Notes under the pieces: model-generated | Databases searched by the model: none | Told to the model about the DNA's origin: nothing | What the model saw: only the letters and a program-made list of their open reading frames with translations | Part shown: positions 1 to 10,376 of the stretch, in pieces | Position numbering within the stretch: the stretch's first letter is position 1 | Layout: each line of letters begins with the position of its first letter | Assembly: GCA_933207985.1 (NCBI GenBank) | Contig: OW240917.1 | Span: 246,146,976-246,210,975 of the forward strand | Direction: 5' to 3' | DNA: 64,000 nt | Origin: Pelobates cultripes | Taxonomy: Eukaryota > Chordata > Amphibia > Anura > Pelobatidae | Made by a program: the position numbers and the translations under genes

Positions 1-637
1 TGTGTGTGTCAGTATGTATCTGTGAATGTTTTAATGTCTGTCTGTGTGTATGTGCCAGTACATCTGTCTGTGTGTGTCAGTATGTCTGTGTGTGTGTGTC
101 AGCATGTCTTTGTGTGTCAGTATGTCTGTGTGTGTATGTAAGTATGTCTGTGTGTGTCAGTCAGTATGTCTGTCAGTGTTTGTGTCTGTGTGTATGTATG
201 TATGTATGTCAGTGTGTGTCAGTATGTCTGCCAGGATATATTTGTATGTCAGTGTATGTGTGTGTCAGTATATATCTGTGAATGTTTAATGTCTGTCTGT
301 ATCAGCCATTACGTCTGTCTGTGTATATGTCAGTATGCCTGTGTGTATATGTCAGTATGCCTGTGTGTATATGTCAGTATGCCTGTGTGTGTGTGTCAAT
401 GTGTCTGTCAGTGTATGTGTCTATGTGTTTTAGTATATCTGTCAGTGTATGCGTTTGTGTGTGTGTCAGTATATCTGTTAATGTATGTGTCTGTGTATGT
501 ATGTATGTCTGTGTGTGTGTCAGTATGTCTGCCAGTATATATTTGTGTGTAGTGACTGTGTGTGTCAGTATGTATCTGTGAATGTTTTAATGTCTGTCTG
601 TGTGTGTATGTGCCAGTACGTCTGTCAGTGTGATTGC
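1..637. repeat. TG-rich micro/minisatellite (TGTGTGTCAGTATGTCTG-like)
   Basis: The first 637 bases are almost entirely degenerate repeats of TGTGTG, CAGTATG and TCTG blocks with a loose 18-24 base period. TG content is extreme and the repeat is probably cut by the left window edge. Open frames here on either strand (Cys/Val/Ser-rich on plus, Thr/His-rich on minus) are by-products of the repeat and should not be annotated as genes. The array ends near 637, where ordinary sequence and then a broken Tc1/mariner element begin. Confidence 0.95.
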
Positions 638-726
638 GGTTTGGATGTAATTGGGGGGTGAGGCAGTGGCAGGGACAGGGCCCATGGGGCCCAAGAAAAT
701 GCATTGCCCGGGGTCCTAATCATATT

Positions 727-1321
727 ATAGATGGCCCTGAATGAGAGTGAGTCTTGATGGGCCAGATGGATGGGCCCGTGGCTGGATTGGTAAAGGGCAG
801 AGAGCTCCAGTCCGACTCAGACGCCAGCAAGGTGGAGGTGGAGTACTGGTTTGGGCTGGTATCATCAAAGATGAGCTTGTGGGGCCTTTTCGGTTGAGGA
901 TGGAGTCAAGCTCAACTCCCAGTCCTACTGCCAGTTCCTGGAAGACACCTTCTTCAAGCAGTGGTACAGGAAGAAGTCTGTATCCTTCAAGAAAAACATG
1001 ATTTTCATGCAGGACAATGCTCCATCACACGCGTCCAAGTACTCCACAGCGTGGCTGGCAAGAAAGGGTATAAAAGAAGAAAATCTAATGACATGGCCTC
1101 CTTGTTCACCTGATCTGAACCCCATTGAGAACCTGTGGTCCATCATCAAATGTGAGATTTGCAAGGAGGGAAAACAGTACACCTCTCTGAACAGTGTCTG
1201 GGAGGCTGTGGTTGCTGCTGCACGCAATGTTGATGGTGAACAGATCAAAACACTGACAGAATCCATGGATGGCAGGCTTTTGAGTGTCCTTGCAAAGAAA
1301 GGTGGCTATATTGGTCACTGA
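727..1321 (+). pseudogene. Tc1/mariner transposase, C-terminal catalytic part, frameshifted
   Basis: This is a relic of a cut-and-paste transposase of the IS630/Tc1/mariner superfamily. The reading frame from 741 carries the typical SLDGPDGW stretch after the first catalytic aspartate, then GGGGVLVWAGI. A single-base loss near 893 shifts the frame, and coding resumes in the frame ending at 1321. That frame holds the second catalytic Asp in QDNAPSH (codon 1013-1015) and the Glu in DLNPIENLW (codon 1127-1129). I count 37 residues between them, which makes this a DD37E enzyme rather than the DD34E of classical Tc1. The stop follows GGYIGH. The HTH DNA-binding half is absent and the first Asp region is damaged, so it cannot be active. 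Confidence 0.88.
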
Positions 1322-1650
1322 TTTGTTTTTGTTTTGTTTTTGAATGTCAGAAATGTATATTTGTAAATGTTGAGATGTTATATTGGTTTCACTGGTAATA
1401 ATAAATAATTGAAATGGGTATATATTTGTTTTTGTTAAGTTGCCTAATAATTATGCACAGTAATAGTCACTTGCACACACAGATATCCCCCTAACATAGC
1501 TATAACTAAAAACAAACTAAAAACTACTTCCAAAAATATTCAGCTTTGATATTAATGAGTTTTTTGGGTTCATTGAGAACATGGTTGTTGTTCAATAATA
1601 AAATTAATCCTCAAAAATACAACTTGCCTAATAATTCTGCACTCCCTGTA
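727..1650 (+). mobile_element. 5'-truncated Tc1/mariner-superfamily transposon (DD37E type)
   Basis: The 3' half of a Tc1/mariner element. It contains a decayed transposase (to 1321), a 3' UTR, and a right terminal region with two copies of the motif TTGCCTAATAATT(A/C)TGCAC, at about 1439-1458 and 1625-1643. The element ends at about 1648, followed by the TA target at 1649-1650. The sequence directly after it (CTCCCAGTAATG) is an internal phase of the 48-bp minisatellite, in which the same TA occurs (AATACTCCCAG). The transposon therefore landed inside a repeat unit. The left inverted repeat and N-terminal half are missing: coding similarity stops near 727, just right of the TG-rich satellite. 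Confidence 0.85.
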
Positions 1651-2420
1651 CTCCCAGTAATGTGTCTGAGTGTATAACAGAGCTCCACGGCAATAATACT
1701 CCCAGTAATTTGTCTGTATATAACAGCTCCACAGCAATAATACTCCCAGTAATGTGTCTGAGTGTATAACAGAGCTCCACAGCAATAATACTCCCAGTAA
1801 TGTGTCTGAGTGTATAACAGAGCTCACCAGCAATAATACTCCCAGTAATGTGTCTGAGTGTATAACAGAGCTCCACATCAATAATACCCCCAGTAATGTG
1901 TTATAACAGAGCTCCACAGCAATAATACTCCCAGTAATGTGTCTGAGTATATAACAGAGCTCCACAGCAATAATACTCCCAGTAATGTGTCTGAGTATAT
2001 AACAGAGCTCCACAGCAATAATACTCCCAGTAATGTGTCTGAGTGTATAACAGAGCTCCACAGCAATAATACCCCCAGTAATGTGTCTGAGTGTATAACA
2101 GAGCTCCACAGCAATAATACTCCCAGTAATGTGTCTGAGTGTATAACAGAGCTCCACAGTAATAATATTCCCAGTAATGTGTCTGAGTATATAACAGAGC
2201 TCCACAGCAATAATACTCCCAGTAATGTGTCTGAGTGTATCACAGAGCTCCACAGCAATAATACTCCCAGTAATGTGTCTGAGTGTATAACAGAGCTCCA
2301 CAGCAATAATACTCCCAGTAATGTGTCTGAGTGTATAACAGAGCTCCACAGCAATAATACTCCCAGTAATGTGTCTGAGTATATAACAGAGCTCCACAGT
2401 AATAATACTCCCAGTAATGT
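1651..2420. repeat. 48-bp minisatellite, array 1 (about 16 units)
   Basis: Tandem copies of a 48-base unit beginning GTGTCTGAGTGTATAACAGA and containing CTCCACAGCAATAATACTCC. Most units are 95% or more alike by eye; a few near 1690-1730 and 1885-1905 are shortened. Because 48 is divisible by three, several frames stay open in both directions, giving 16-residue peptide repeats that are not genes. The same unit forms array 2 at 4332-4598 and occurs singly at 42999-43046 and, reversed, near 46735-46790. Confidence 0.97.
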
Positions 2421-2422
2421 CT

Positions 2423-2481
2423 TTAACCCCTTAAGGACACATGACATAACTTTTCCAGAAGTTTGGTCATTAAGGGGTTAA
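2423..2481 (-). mobile_element. TTAA-target palindromic MITE (short, internally deleted copy)
   Basis: A 59-base element with inverted ends TTAACCCCTTAAGGAC and its complement, flanked by TTAA. The other copies of the host MITE carry an uninterrupted CTTTAAACTA at the same place (about 4595 and 43051), so insertion at the TTAA is directly demonstrated. It is a reverse-oriented, internally deleted relative of the 80-base copy at 20112-20191. TTAA specificity suggests piggyBac-type mobilisation, which is inference. Confidence 0.88.
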
Positions 2482-2897
2482 ACTATAATAAATGTGTTTA
2501 GAACTCAGTCTGTGTAAATAAAGATACATTGTTCTTGTTCAAAATTACATTTCAGTTCTATAAATTGTTAATAGTAAGTCACCTAGCATTTCTCAGTACA
2601 GCCCCGTCCCTGGCCACCCCAAAAATTAAAGTGTCCCTCTCTGTCCATATGACATTTTGGGAGGTATGTTATCTTCCTGTCTTTCTTTTATTCCTCTCTC
2701 TCTCTCGATATGCAGCCATTTTGCCGTATGACCGCTTTATTTAGGAGCCCTGCCCTGACTTCTACAAGCTGCTACTGCACCGGAACAAATCTGCTACATT
2801 TCAATACATCCCACCATAAGATGTAACACAAGCAGAAAGTTCACTGAACACGATGCACAAAAATATCACTATTTCTTAATTCATTTCTGTGGTGCAT

Positions 2898-3583
2898 TTA
2901 AAGGAACACTGTGGTATTAGGAATACAAACCTGTACTGGTAATGCTATAGTGTTTTCCTCGTTTTAAATCCAGGGCCCCTTAAGTCTAAATAAAAATTGT
3001 GTGTGGGAGTTTACACTCTTTTTTTTTTTTCCAGTGTCAAAATCAAGTCCTGTGGTTGCTTCACCGCCTCTCCGCAACGTCATGCTGGCAGAAGCAGCAA
3101 TACAATACTGCGTGCTTCATACTTCCAGTACTTTATCAAGACTATCTGAAATAGGCAAAATCCTGATTTTCAAAGATAGAGCACACATTTAAAAATCTCT
3201 ACATAGTGTTTAGCGAAGCGGAACCTCTCTCATTTTCATTAGTCCTATCAGGTTAAGAATACACAATGTACGATAACAAACACAATCACAAACTTCCTGG
3301 TGCAGCTCAATGAGAAGTCTTTGCAAGGCAGGTGCTCTGGGCAATTGGTGCCTCTTGAGCTTAGCTTCACTGAACTAACAAAACCAGGAAGTAACAGAAC
3401 CTGTTGTCTGATTGACAGCCAGGAGGGTGTAACAAGGTTAATTTATAAAAGTGTAACTCTCCACTGAAATCTGCACTTTTTAAAAAATATTAAAAAAAAA
3501 AATTTAAAAAAAAAAGAGCACACTTCACACATAACGCATTTCATTCAGCTAAAGTAATTTAGAGGTCTGCAGTGTCCTTTTAA
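2898..3583. mobile_element. MITE-like element with TTAAAGGAACACTG / CAGTGTCCTTTTAA ends
   Basis: A 686-base block bounded by inverted ends TTAAAGGAACACTG (from 2898) and CAGTGTCCTTTTAA (to 3583). Its interior from about 3310 to 3480 is, on the opposite strand, clearly related to 40380-40530; shared landmarks include GCCCAGAGCACCTGCCTTGC and CAGACAACAG. The two are diverged members of one family with TTAA at each border. No coding capacity is seen; the 63-codon frame at 3001 is chance. Confidence 0.75.
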
Positions 3584-4331
3584 AAAGTAACGCAGTATTT
3601 CATAAATAAATGACCACATTTTGCAATCTGTGCAGCTTTGCATCTAACGTATTTTTCATCCACAAATGTGTATATGTAATGGTTTCATTATTAATTTTTT
3701 TTGACAGGCTAATGACAGAGTTTACTTCCCATTTCATATTGGTAATAAATGGTAACATTAACTCAAGCCACCAGGACACGACAGCATAAGAATATATATT
3801 TTCCTCACTGTGATGGCGTGCCGTAAACACGCGTCTTGCAGAACAAATCGCCGGCGTATGCATTTTCCTCCCCCCCCCCAGAGATTCAATGTATTTCTAA
3901 GCTACTTGTAAAAGGAACTGTATGCTCTTTGCTATAATTATTCATATTAGACTTTGCTGTTCGGCCTATTATCCCGTGTTTATATATACCTGATGAATTT
4001 GGTTGTCTGCTACTCTGTGTCTTGAAATAGGAAAGTGCTAGAAATGGATTGTGTAAAACTATAGCTATCTTTTGAATATATCTATTTATTTATTGAATAA
4101 TGCACGGCAGGCTTTTTCCTCTCAAGTCGCCTGCAATAGTTTTTGCTTTTATTTCTCAAAGGCTCAGTGACACCTTTTATAGCAATGTGATTTTTTTTTT
4201 TTTTTTTTACATTTATATAAAATTGTGCACTAAAAGTTTAGTGATTTTCTTATTTTTTATTCTGCTGCAGCAGGAATCTGTGTATGTTAGAGAGAGTATA
4301 ATAAAATCTGCGGAGAGGGGAAGGAGGAGCG
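3584..4331. other. No gene seen; AT-rich unique sequence
   Basis: AT-rich DNA with a poly-C run near 3871 and a poly-T run near 4190. Open frames are short, lack family motifs and partly run into the neighbouring repeat. It ends where the second 48-bp minisatellite array starts. Confidence 0.6.
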
Positions 4332-4660
4332 CAATAATACTCCCAGTAATGTGTCTGAGTGTATAACAGAACTCTACAGCAATAATACTCCCAGTAATGT
4401 GTCTGAGTGTATAACAGAGCTCCACAGTAATAATACTCCCAGTAACGTGTCTGAGTGTATAACAGAGCTCCACAGCAATAATACTCCAAGTAATGTGTCT
4501 GAGTGTATAACAGAGTTCCACAGCAATAATACTCCCAGTAATGTGTCTGAGTGTATAACAGAGCTCCACAGTAATAATACTCCCAGTAATGTGTCTTTAA
4601 ACTACAGTAAATGTGTTTAGAAATCAGTCTGTGTAAATAAGATACATTGGTCTTGTTCTA
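4332..4660 (+). repeat. 48-bp minisatellite, array 2 (about 5.5 units), with MITE tail
   Basis: Five to six units of the 48-base repeat of array 1 run to about 4598. They are followed by the same MITE tail (CTTTAAACTACAGTAAATG, then CAGTCTGTGTAAATA) to about 4660, where similarity stops at a poly-T tract. The TTAA after the array is uninterrupted here, giving the empty site for the small MITE at 2423-2481. The front of the host MITE is absent, replaced abruptly by unrelated sequence at 4331. Confidence 0.93.
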
Positions 4661-4748
4661 ATGTTTTTTTTTAATAAGATTCTAAAATTATGCATTTCAT
4701 CAAGCATGTCAAACTCAAAGGCTAACACAAGCCAAATGAACAAGGTTT

Positions 4749-5260
4749 AAAGCGGCACTGTCATGCCGAACTTACCTTTCTCTAATCGATTCCCCTGCTC
4801 TCCCTCTGTCAGGATCTGTTCTAGACATGTGCAATTCGTTTCGGTCTGAATATGAATTCGGACGAATTTCGGTCAATTCGGACATTCGGGTACTTCCGAA
4901 GTTCAGAAGTGCCGAAGTTCCGAAGCACAGTATTGGCTAAGTACTAATATACTTACCCAGTGGAAGAATGAAGAATGTTACATTGTATACAATTTTAAAT
5001 AAAAAGTATACAAACATAACCAGGATTCAGCTGTAAGCTTTTGCAACACTTACAACAATCAAGTAACATACATTCATATAAAATGTTAGTTACTTGGCCA
5101 GTCAATGTAATGACAGGAATGAATAAGTAGATAACTCCCTAATTCCCACGGTATTAGGGAGCTATCTACTAAAAGGCTGAAAGACCTAAATTGGTCTTTC
5201 AGACAAATTTACTAATACTAAGTAAAGATTACTTAGTATTAGTAAATTCTTCCCCTACTC
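4749..5260. repeat. Repeat fragment followed by three consecutive hairpins
   Basis: Begins with AAAGCGGCACTGTCATGCCG, a MITE-like end resembling the one at about 21385-21402 on the other strand. It then has a TTCGG/CCGAA-rich stretch (about 4836-4925). Three adjacent inverted repeats follow: 5126-5143 with 5153-5170 (17 of 18 pairs), 5177-5186 with 5193-5202 (10 of 10), and 5206-5223 with 5231-5248 (18 of 18). No reading frame of interest. A foldback-type element or the tip of a larger repeat is likely. Confidence 0.6.
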
Positions 5261-5319
5261 ACTATGCCTCGAGTAGGGGCATGTCTACTTCACAGTGAGC
5301 AGCCAGCACCCACCCGTGC

Positions 5320-5600
5320 CCTGCGAGTGGGCGCTATTAAACTTAAGTGGGGACCTATTTTGCCCCCGGCCCGCACCCATAAGCGGCGGGTGGGGGCCCT
5401 AAATGAAAATGGGGGAGGACACCTATTGTCCTCCACCCGGTCCCCACCCCTGAGTGGCGGGTAGGGGCCCTAAATAACAATAGGGGAGGGGACCTATTCC
5501 CCGCCCCAGGCCCCACCCCTGAGCAGCAGGTGGGGCCCTAAATAATAATTAGGGGGGACCAATAGTTCTCCCCCGGTCCCTAAGTCCCTAGTCACCCACC
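5320..5600. repeat. Degenerate GC-rich tandem repeat, ~80-bp unit
   Basis: Three to four diverged copies of a unit containing GGCGGGTGGGGGCCCTAAAT, then an A-rich stretch, then GGGGAGGACACCTATT. GC content jumps here relative to both flanks. The 66-codon frame starting at 5264 is a by-product. Confidence 0.75.
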
Positions 5601-6369
5601 CACCCAAAAAAGTTAATAAACCCCTACCTACCTCACTCAACCTAAAAATAGTGAGGGGGAACAAGAGAACTAAATACCTGTAAAAAAAAAAAAATGAAAG
5701 TTACCATTTGATGTCTTCTTTATTTCTAAAATATTTTTTCAGCCTCAAAAAAGGCCAAATAAAAATCCAGAATATCCATTGAACTTAACAATTAAAATAA
5801 AAAAATCAGACGAAAAAAAACAGACACTAAAAAAAGTAATCCATCTTAACCCATGGAGGGTACAGCGCAGACTGAGCTCCACAGGGCGAGGAAAGGTTTA
5901 TAAAGTCTTCCCACACCCTGCAATTAGGCTCAGAGCACTCTGATTGGTGGGTTTAAGCCATCCAATCAGAGTGCTCTGACAGGTAAGTCTCTACATTTAC
6001 CTGTCACAGAACTCTGATTGGTTGGCTTGAAATCAACCAATCAGAGTGCTCTGTGTCATTTGACACAGTGTGGGAAAGTTGTTACCGGTAAAAAAAAAAA
6101 AATACATTTAATTCATGTTAATCCTAAAAGTTCTCTCAGCATGCATAAGTAACATGGAGCCATCCTAACATATAGATGCCATAGAGATGAGGCCACTCCA
6201 TTCAACAGGAGGATAGGAAGCTAAAAGAATGAACTCAATGTATTTACTGAAAGAAACGCAATGGCCGTAAATCAGCATAGGAAGACATATGTAAATGGAG
6301 GCTAATTGGGGGTCCGAGGTGTTTGCTTCAATATGGAAAAAATGGTTAAATGTCAGACAGAATAATGTT
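5601..6369. other. Repeat-derived intergenic block with inverted CAATCAGAGTGCTCTG motifs
   Basis: No gene. Between about 5925 and 6055 the motif CAATCAGAGTGCTCTG and its inverse occur four times (about 5931, 5965, 6007, 6037), giving paired hairpins. The remainder is A-rich, with several poly-A runs (5682, 6092). Probably part of the same old repeat as the neighbouring GC-rich units. Confidence 0.55.
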
Positions 6370-6764
6370 GCTACAGTAAGATATTCAAATGTATATAGAA
6401 TATAGAATGCATAAGGGTACCCTTGATAAAGGCAGCCAGTTGGTGCCGAAACGTTGAGGAGTTTGGTGACTCGTGTTTCTGTCTTGAGGCTTGTAATAAT
6501 TTTTTGTTGTAATTTATTATTATTTTATTGTATTTGCCCTTGCTTCTGTCACTTTGTTTATTTTTTTCTTATATGTTTTCACTCTGGTACTTTTTTGTAC
6601 ATAATAAAGCTCAGTTTGTTTGAGATTGTTATAGTGTGCATTCTATATTCTATATACATTTAAATATTTAAAGCACTTGAGGGAGTGTTTATATGGTTTG
6701 CACCTGGCTGTTCTTATACTATTTTGTCTCTCCATGTGCTGTTGTTTTGGCTACAGTAAGATAT
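6370..6764 (+). mobile_element. Retroposed insert with 15-bp target duplication and degenerate hammerhead-like motif
   Basis: The 15-mer GCTACAGTAAGATAT occurs at 6370-6384 and again at 6750-6764, bracketing about 365 bases. A duplication of this length fits target-primed reverse transcription. Inside, an inverted pair (TGTATATAGAATATAGAATG near 6391 and its complement near 6635) encloses a motif at about 6422-6456: TTGATAA, a stem GGC...GCC, then GAAACGTTG. This is the layout of a hammerhead core (CUGANGA, stem II, GAAA), but the first box is degenerate. Given the Penelope-associated version at 56.65 kb, a Penelope-derived retroposon is plausible. Confidence 0.6.
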
Positions 6765-7878
6765 AACTCCGTCTTGGGTACCAACAGGTAAATCTGAACA
6801 CCTGTGTCACTGGGTGATGGGGGAGTACTCTCCAGGTGCTAATTAATCTCTACAGTGATGTATCTCATTTAGATAACATGAATGTTACTACCAACAGGTT
6901 TCTGCAGAAGACGAACGGATCCATCCATATATTCTAGAAGGACGGAACCTCTTCTAATCTTATATTCTAAAGAATAACAAAAACAATTAAAAAAATCATC
7001 ACGTCATAGTACAACCCAAATGGAAAAGTATATGTGATGGAGATCAGATGCAGAGATGATATTGGACTACAACTCCTAACATGCTCAGTCCTGGAATTGT
7101 ACATAGCTTTCATTTATGAAGCCAAACATGCGTGTAAATCAGTAAGAGAACATTTCCTTTACTTCCTTGGCAAGATGCAGATATTTTATTTTCCTGTTCT
7201 CCATCCTGGCAGACAGCAAGTCCCGTGTCCTGCCTGTGGATATATAAAACAGAATTTAAGAAAAGTGCTCCTGTCTTGAGTTAAAGCTATCAGCACCCTT
7301 AATGTGTCTCCTGAGCTATTAAGGGCCCACAGCTATAGAAAGCAAGTTTTTAAATAAACTGAACAGTAATGAAGTGGTTACATGTAACTTATCTACACCA
7401 GCAGCAAAATACATATATATTATTGTAATTCCGTAATATAAACAGCAATATTTAGACTAAAACAGACAAACTGTATATAGCTGAATTAAAGAAAATTTCC
7501 AGATTAGCTATTTTAGTCTGAACTTTGCCATTTTTGTGTTTGTATTGCTGGGTGCATTTTTGCATTAAATATTTTTTTTTTGACAGTTTGCATTATATTT
7601 CTTTAATTCGTTTTGTAACCTGCAGTCCTTTGTGTTGTAGTGGATGTCTTCTCTTTACAGACGAGAGCTAACACCTCAAACTCCCAGAAACCAGGATTAT
7701 GCACCTAAAGACCTTGTGTGCGCACGTCTAAAGAACAATATGGGAACCTTACCATTGGCAGATTTATTCCCCCCTCAGAGAAAGCTCACGCAAACGTTGC
7801 AAAGCTTTCAGATATACCGCATATTCTGCACCCTTAAATGTAATATTTGTGTGAAATAAAGTGATTTTAAAGCAGGTG
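6765..7878. other. No gene seen; unique sequence
   Basis: Moderately AT-rich sequence without tandem repeats. The open frames at 7034-7279 and 7644-7859 have no recognisable domain, no convincing splice context and ordinary composition. A fragment GGACTACAACTCC near 7066 is of the type found in small hAT MITEs. Confidence 0.6.
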
Positions 7879-7945
7879 AAACATTATTATTATTTTATTA
7901 TTTATATAGCGCCATCAGATTCCGTAGCGCTGTACCACATCACTG
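7879..7945. repeat. SINE/LINE-tail fragment (TTTATATAGCGCCA...GTAGCGCTGTAC)
   Basis: An ATT-rich leader followed by TATATAGCGCCATCAGATTC and GTAGCGCTGTAC. A similar fragment occurs near 51900-51950 (AAAGCGCCACAGATTC, GCAGCGCTGTACA). I recognise it as a very common short dispersed repeat of frog genomes; the exact family is not assigned. Confidence 0.65.
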
Positions 7946-9347
7946 TATTTAGACTTATTTTCTGAGTCCATTTTATTTAATCTGACCTTCCATTTGATGT
8001 ACCAATCTATTCTCGTGATTGAGGTGTTAATGGATGCAGCACAAATTGGAGAGACAAAATCAATTTTGGGTTCTCTGCCCACTTAATGCTAAATGCTGCT
8101 TTGCCACAAGCCTGGCTTTATACTTTGGGGGAAAAAAAACTCTGAATAGGTCAGGAACGCATGCCTTTCTGCCGTAAGAATATCAAACCGCTATTCAGAT
8201 TTGGGGCAATTCAGGGACATAATTCACACACAGCGCGTGAGAGCAAGGCGTACAGGAAGACTCTGCCGAGATACAAATAGAAGCCCTGAACCAACAACCC
8301 AAAAATAACTCCTCACAACATGTTATACAAATAACATTGCCAAAGGGCTCGGGAATACACAAGAGACTTATTGTACGATGCAATGTATCCCTGATGTCAA
8401 CGTTGCAATGTCACTAGTGACGTTTCATTTTTCATTTTTTTAAAATCCCACTTTATTTTTCTTTACCGATGTATCTACTCCAGTCTTCTCTCTGAGACAG
8501 AAGAGGAAAACTATTTTTCGAGAAATCTACGCTGATGCTAATTGTGTTTGACAGACCCCAATTTGGTCTCTGCTTGAGGGGAACTTTGGAGAGTTTGGTC
8601 TCTGTTGTGAAACAGAACAGATTGTGCGGAAAAGGGTTCCAGTTTTATTACTTTGTTACAAGTCGGAGAATGTGGGGGAAAATTGATTGAATCAAGCATT
8701 CCAAATAAAGGGGGGCATGGCTACCCCAAACGGCCTGAAATGATTGCAGCTTTGTGTGGTGACATTCTGTCATCAAACTAATATGGTGACCAGGGATCAT
8801 GTGACCAAGCTCATGTATGCCTTTCTTACAGTGGGATGAGCTTTACCTTTTGATGTGGTAATTGGGTAATTCAATACCTTTTACAAGTCAGGAAAGAGGT
8901 AACCACTTCCCCCTTTCTCCATTCCTCCTTGTTCCTTCTTGGCTGTGCTACTGAGCAGTCCCTTAAGCAGACATGGCCTAATTTCTATCATGGTGAACTG
9001 TGAGTGGGATTTTATAAGATGTAGTTGTTATTGTTAGTTAGCTTGTTGTTGCTATTGTTGGTGGTATAGTTAGTTAGATTGTGTGTCATTATTTATATGT
9101 TGTTGTTGTTTTGTCTCTGAATAAATATTTGTTAAAGTAGACGGACCAGAGTTTATATGTGTATGCGTACATAATAATTTATAGAGTTTAGTGATACACC
9201 ACACTTTGTATGGGATACCTAATCAAACATCCTATGTACATAGGGCTGCCAGACTGCAGTATGTAGCCATCATATGCTGCAGGATTTCTCATTGCTTACT
9301 GACTTACCTCCTGCAGCATTGAATTCTACATACTGCAAAGCAGCACT
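7946..9347. other. No gene seen; unique sequence
   Basis: No conserved frame, tandem repeat or assignable transposon. Shortly before the right border an inverted pair, GCAGTATGTAG (about 9258) and CTACATACTGC (about 9328), forms a possible hairpin adjoining the TTAA-ended MITE. Confidence 0.55.
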
Positions 9348-9904
9348 TTAAAGGGACACTATAGTCCAGTGGTAGTCAACCTTTTTCTACCTACCGCCCA
9401 CTAATGCATCTTTTTGGTTGAAAAAATTTCCTTACCGCCCACCAGTTTCCGCGCAAGTGCGGAATATTTGTTAGAAAGGAGGGTGTTTTAAAAAAAATAA
9501 ATGTACGTACATTTATCTTTTTATTTCTACTTAATCCATTTTTATAAAGTTTTTAACTTTATAAAAAGTTTAATGAGAAAACAATAAAGTAAATTGAAAT
9601 TACCTTTACTAGTGATTAATGAGATCCTTGAGGTTGATGCTGCAAGACTAAATATTTGATATCTGGTTCGATTTTCGTAGGGAACAAACGAAGATCTCCT
9701 CTTTCGGTGCTATTCAGACGACTTCTCTGTTTGCGCATAATATGATTTCTCATCTGTGCGTCAGCTCCCCTCCTCTCTCTCCTCATTTTCCCTCCCCACC
9801 TTTTTTTTTTTTTCCTTTTTTAAAATTTTTTTTTAACCTTCCTTATAGCAATGCCCAGTAGGAAGGCTGAGCTAGGTATCCCACTTACTATTACTTACTA
9901 TAGC

Positions 9905-10222
9905 CCACTATAACAGACAGGCACACACACACATACATACACACATACAGACAGACAGACAGGCACACACATACATACAGACACACACACAAGACACATA
10001 CATACAAACAGACATGCATACAGACACACATAAGACATACATACAAAGGCACATACACACAAAGACAAGACACACATACACACAAAGACATACATACATA
10101 CAAAGACACATACATAAGACACACATACAGACACACACATACAGACATACACACATCCAGACAGACACACACACAAGACATACATACAAAGATGCATACA
10201 CTAACAAACACACACAAAATAT
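9905..10222. repeat. CA/CATA-rich microsatellite
   Basis: About 300 bases of degenerate (ACAC)n, ACATACAT and AGACAGAC repeats inside the left arm of the outer hAT element. The minus-strand Cys/Val-rich frames and the plus-strand Thr/His-rich frame across it are artefacts of the repeat. Confidence 0.95.
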
Positions 10223-10376
10223 TTTAGTCACCCTCCTGTGACTTTCCCTGGGGTCCAGTGGTGGCTCAGGTGGATGGGAGTCAGAGTCAGGGACGGACTG
10301 GCCCACCGGGATACCGGGAAATTTCCCGGTGGGCCGTCGGCACCTGGGGCCGGCCCTTTAAATACTGCAGCCGCCT

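Larger units (their letters stand above)
1649..2666 (+). mobile_element. MITE of the TACCTCCCAA family, copy 1, with expanded internal minisatellite
   Basis: From 2482 the sequence matches the tail of the complete copy at 46537-46897 (in inverse orientation there): AATAAATGTGTTTAGAA, CAGTCTGTGTAAATA, the stretch ending AGTCACC, and finally TTGGGAGGTA at 2657-2666, which is the family's terminal inverted repeat. Its front half is missing; the left side starts inside the 48-bp array at the junction with the Tc1/mariner element. A TTAA-type MITE interrupts it at 2423-2481. Confidence 0.8.

Noticed and set aside
1..704. Cysteine/valine-rich small proteins on plus, threonine/histidine-rich on minus
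   Set aside because: Translation of the TG satellite; composition is fully explained by the dinucleotide content.
1570..2481. Long repeat frames of 180-275 codons on both strands with a 16-residue period
   Set aside because: The 48-bp unit is divisible by three and lacks stops in several frames; the unit derives from non-coding MITE sequence.
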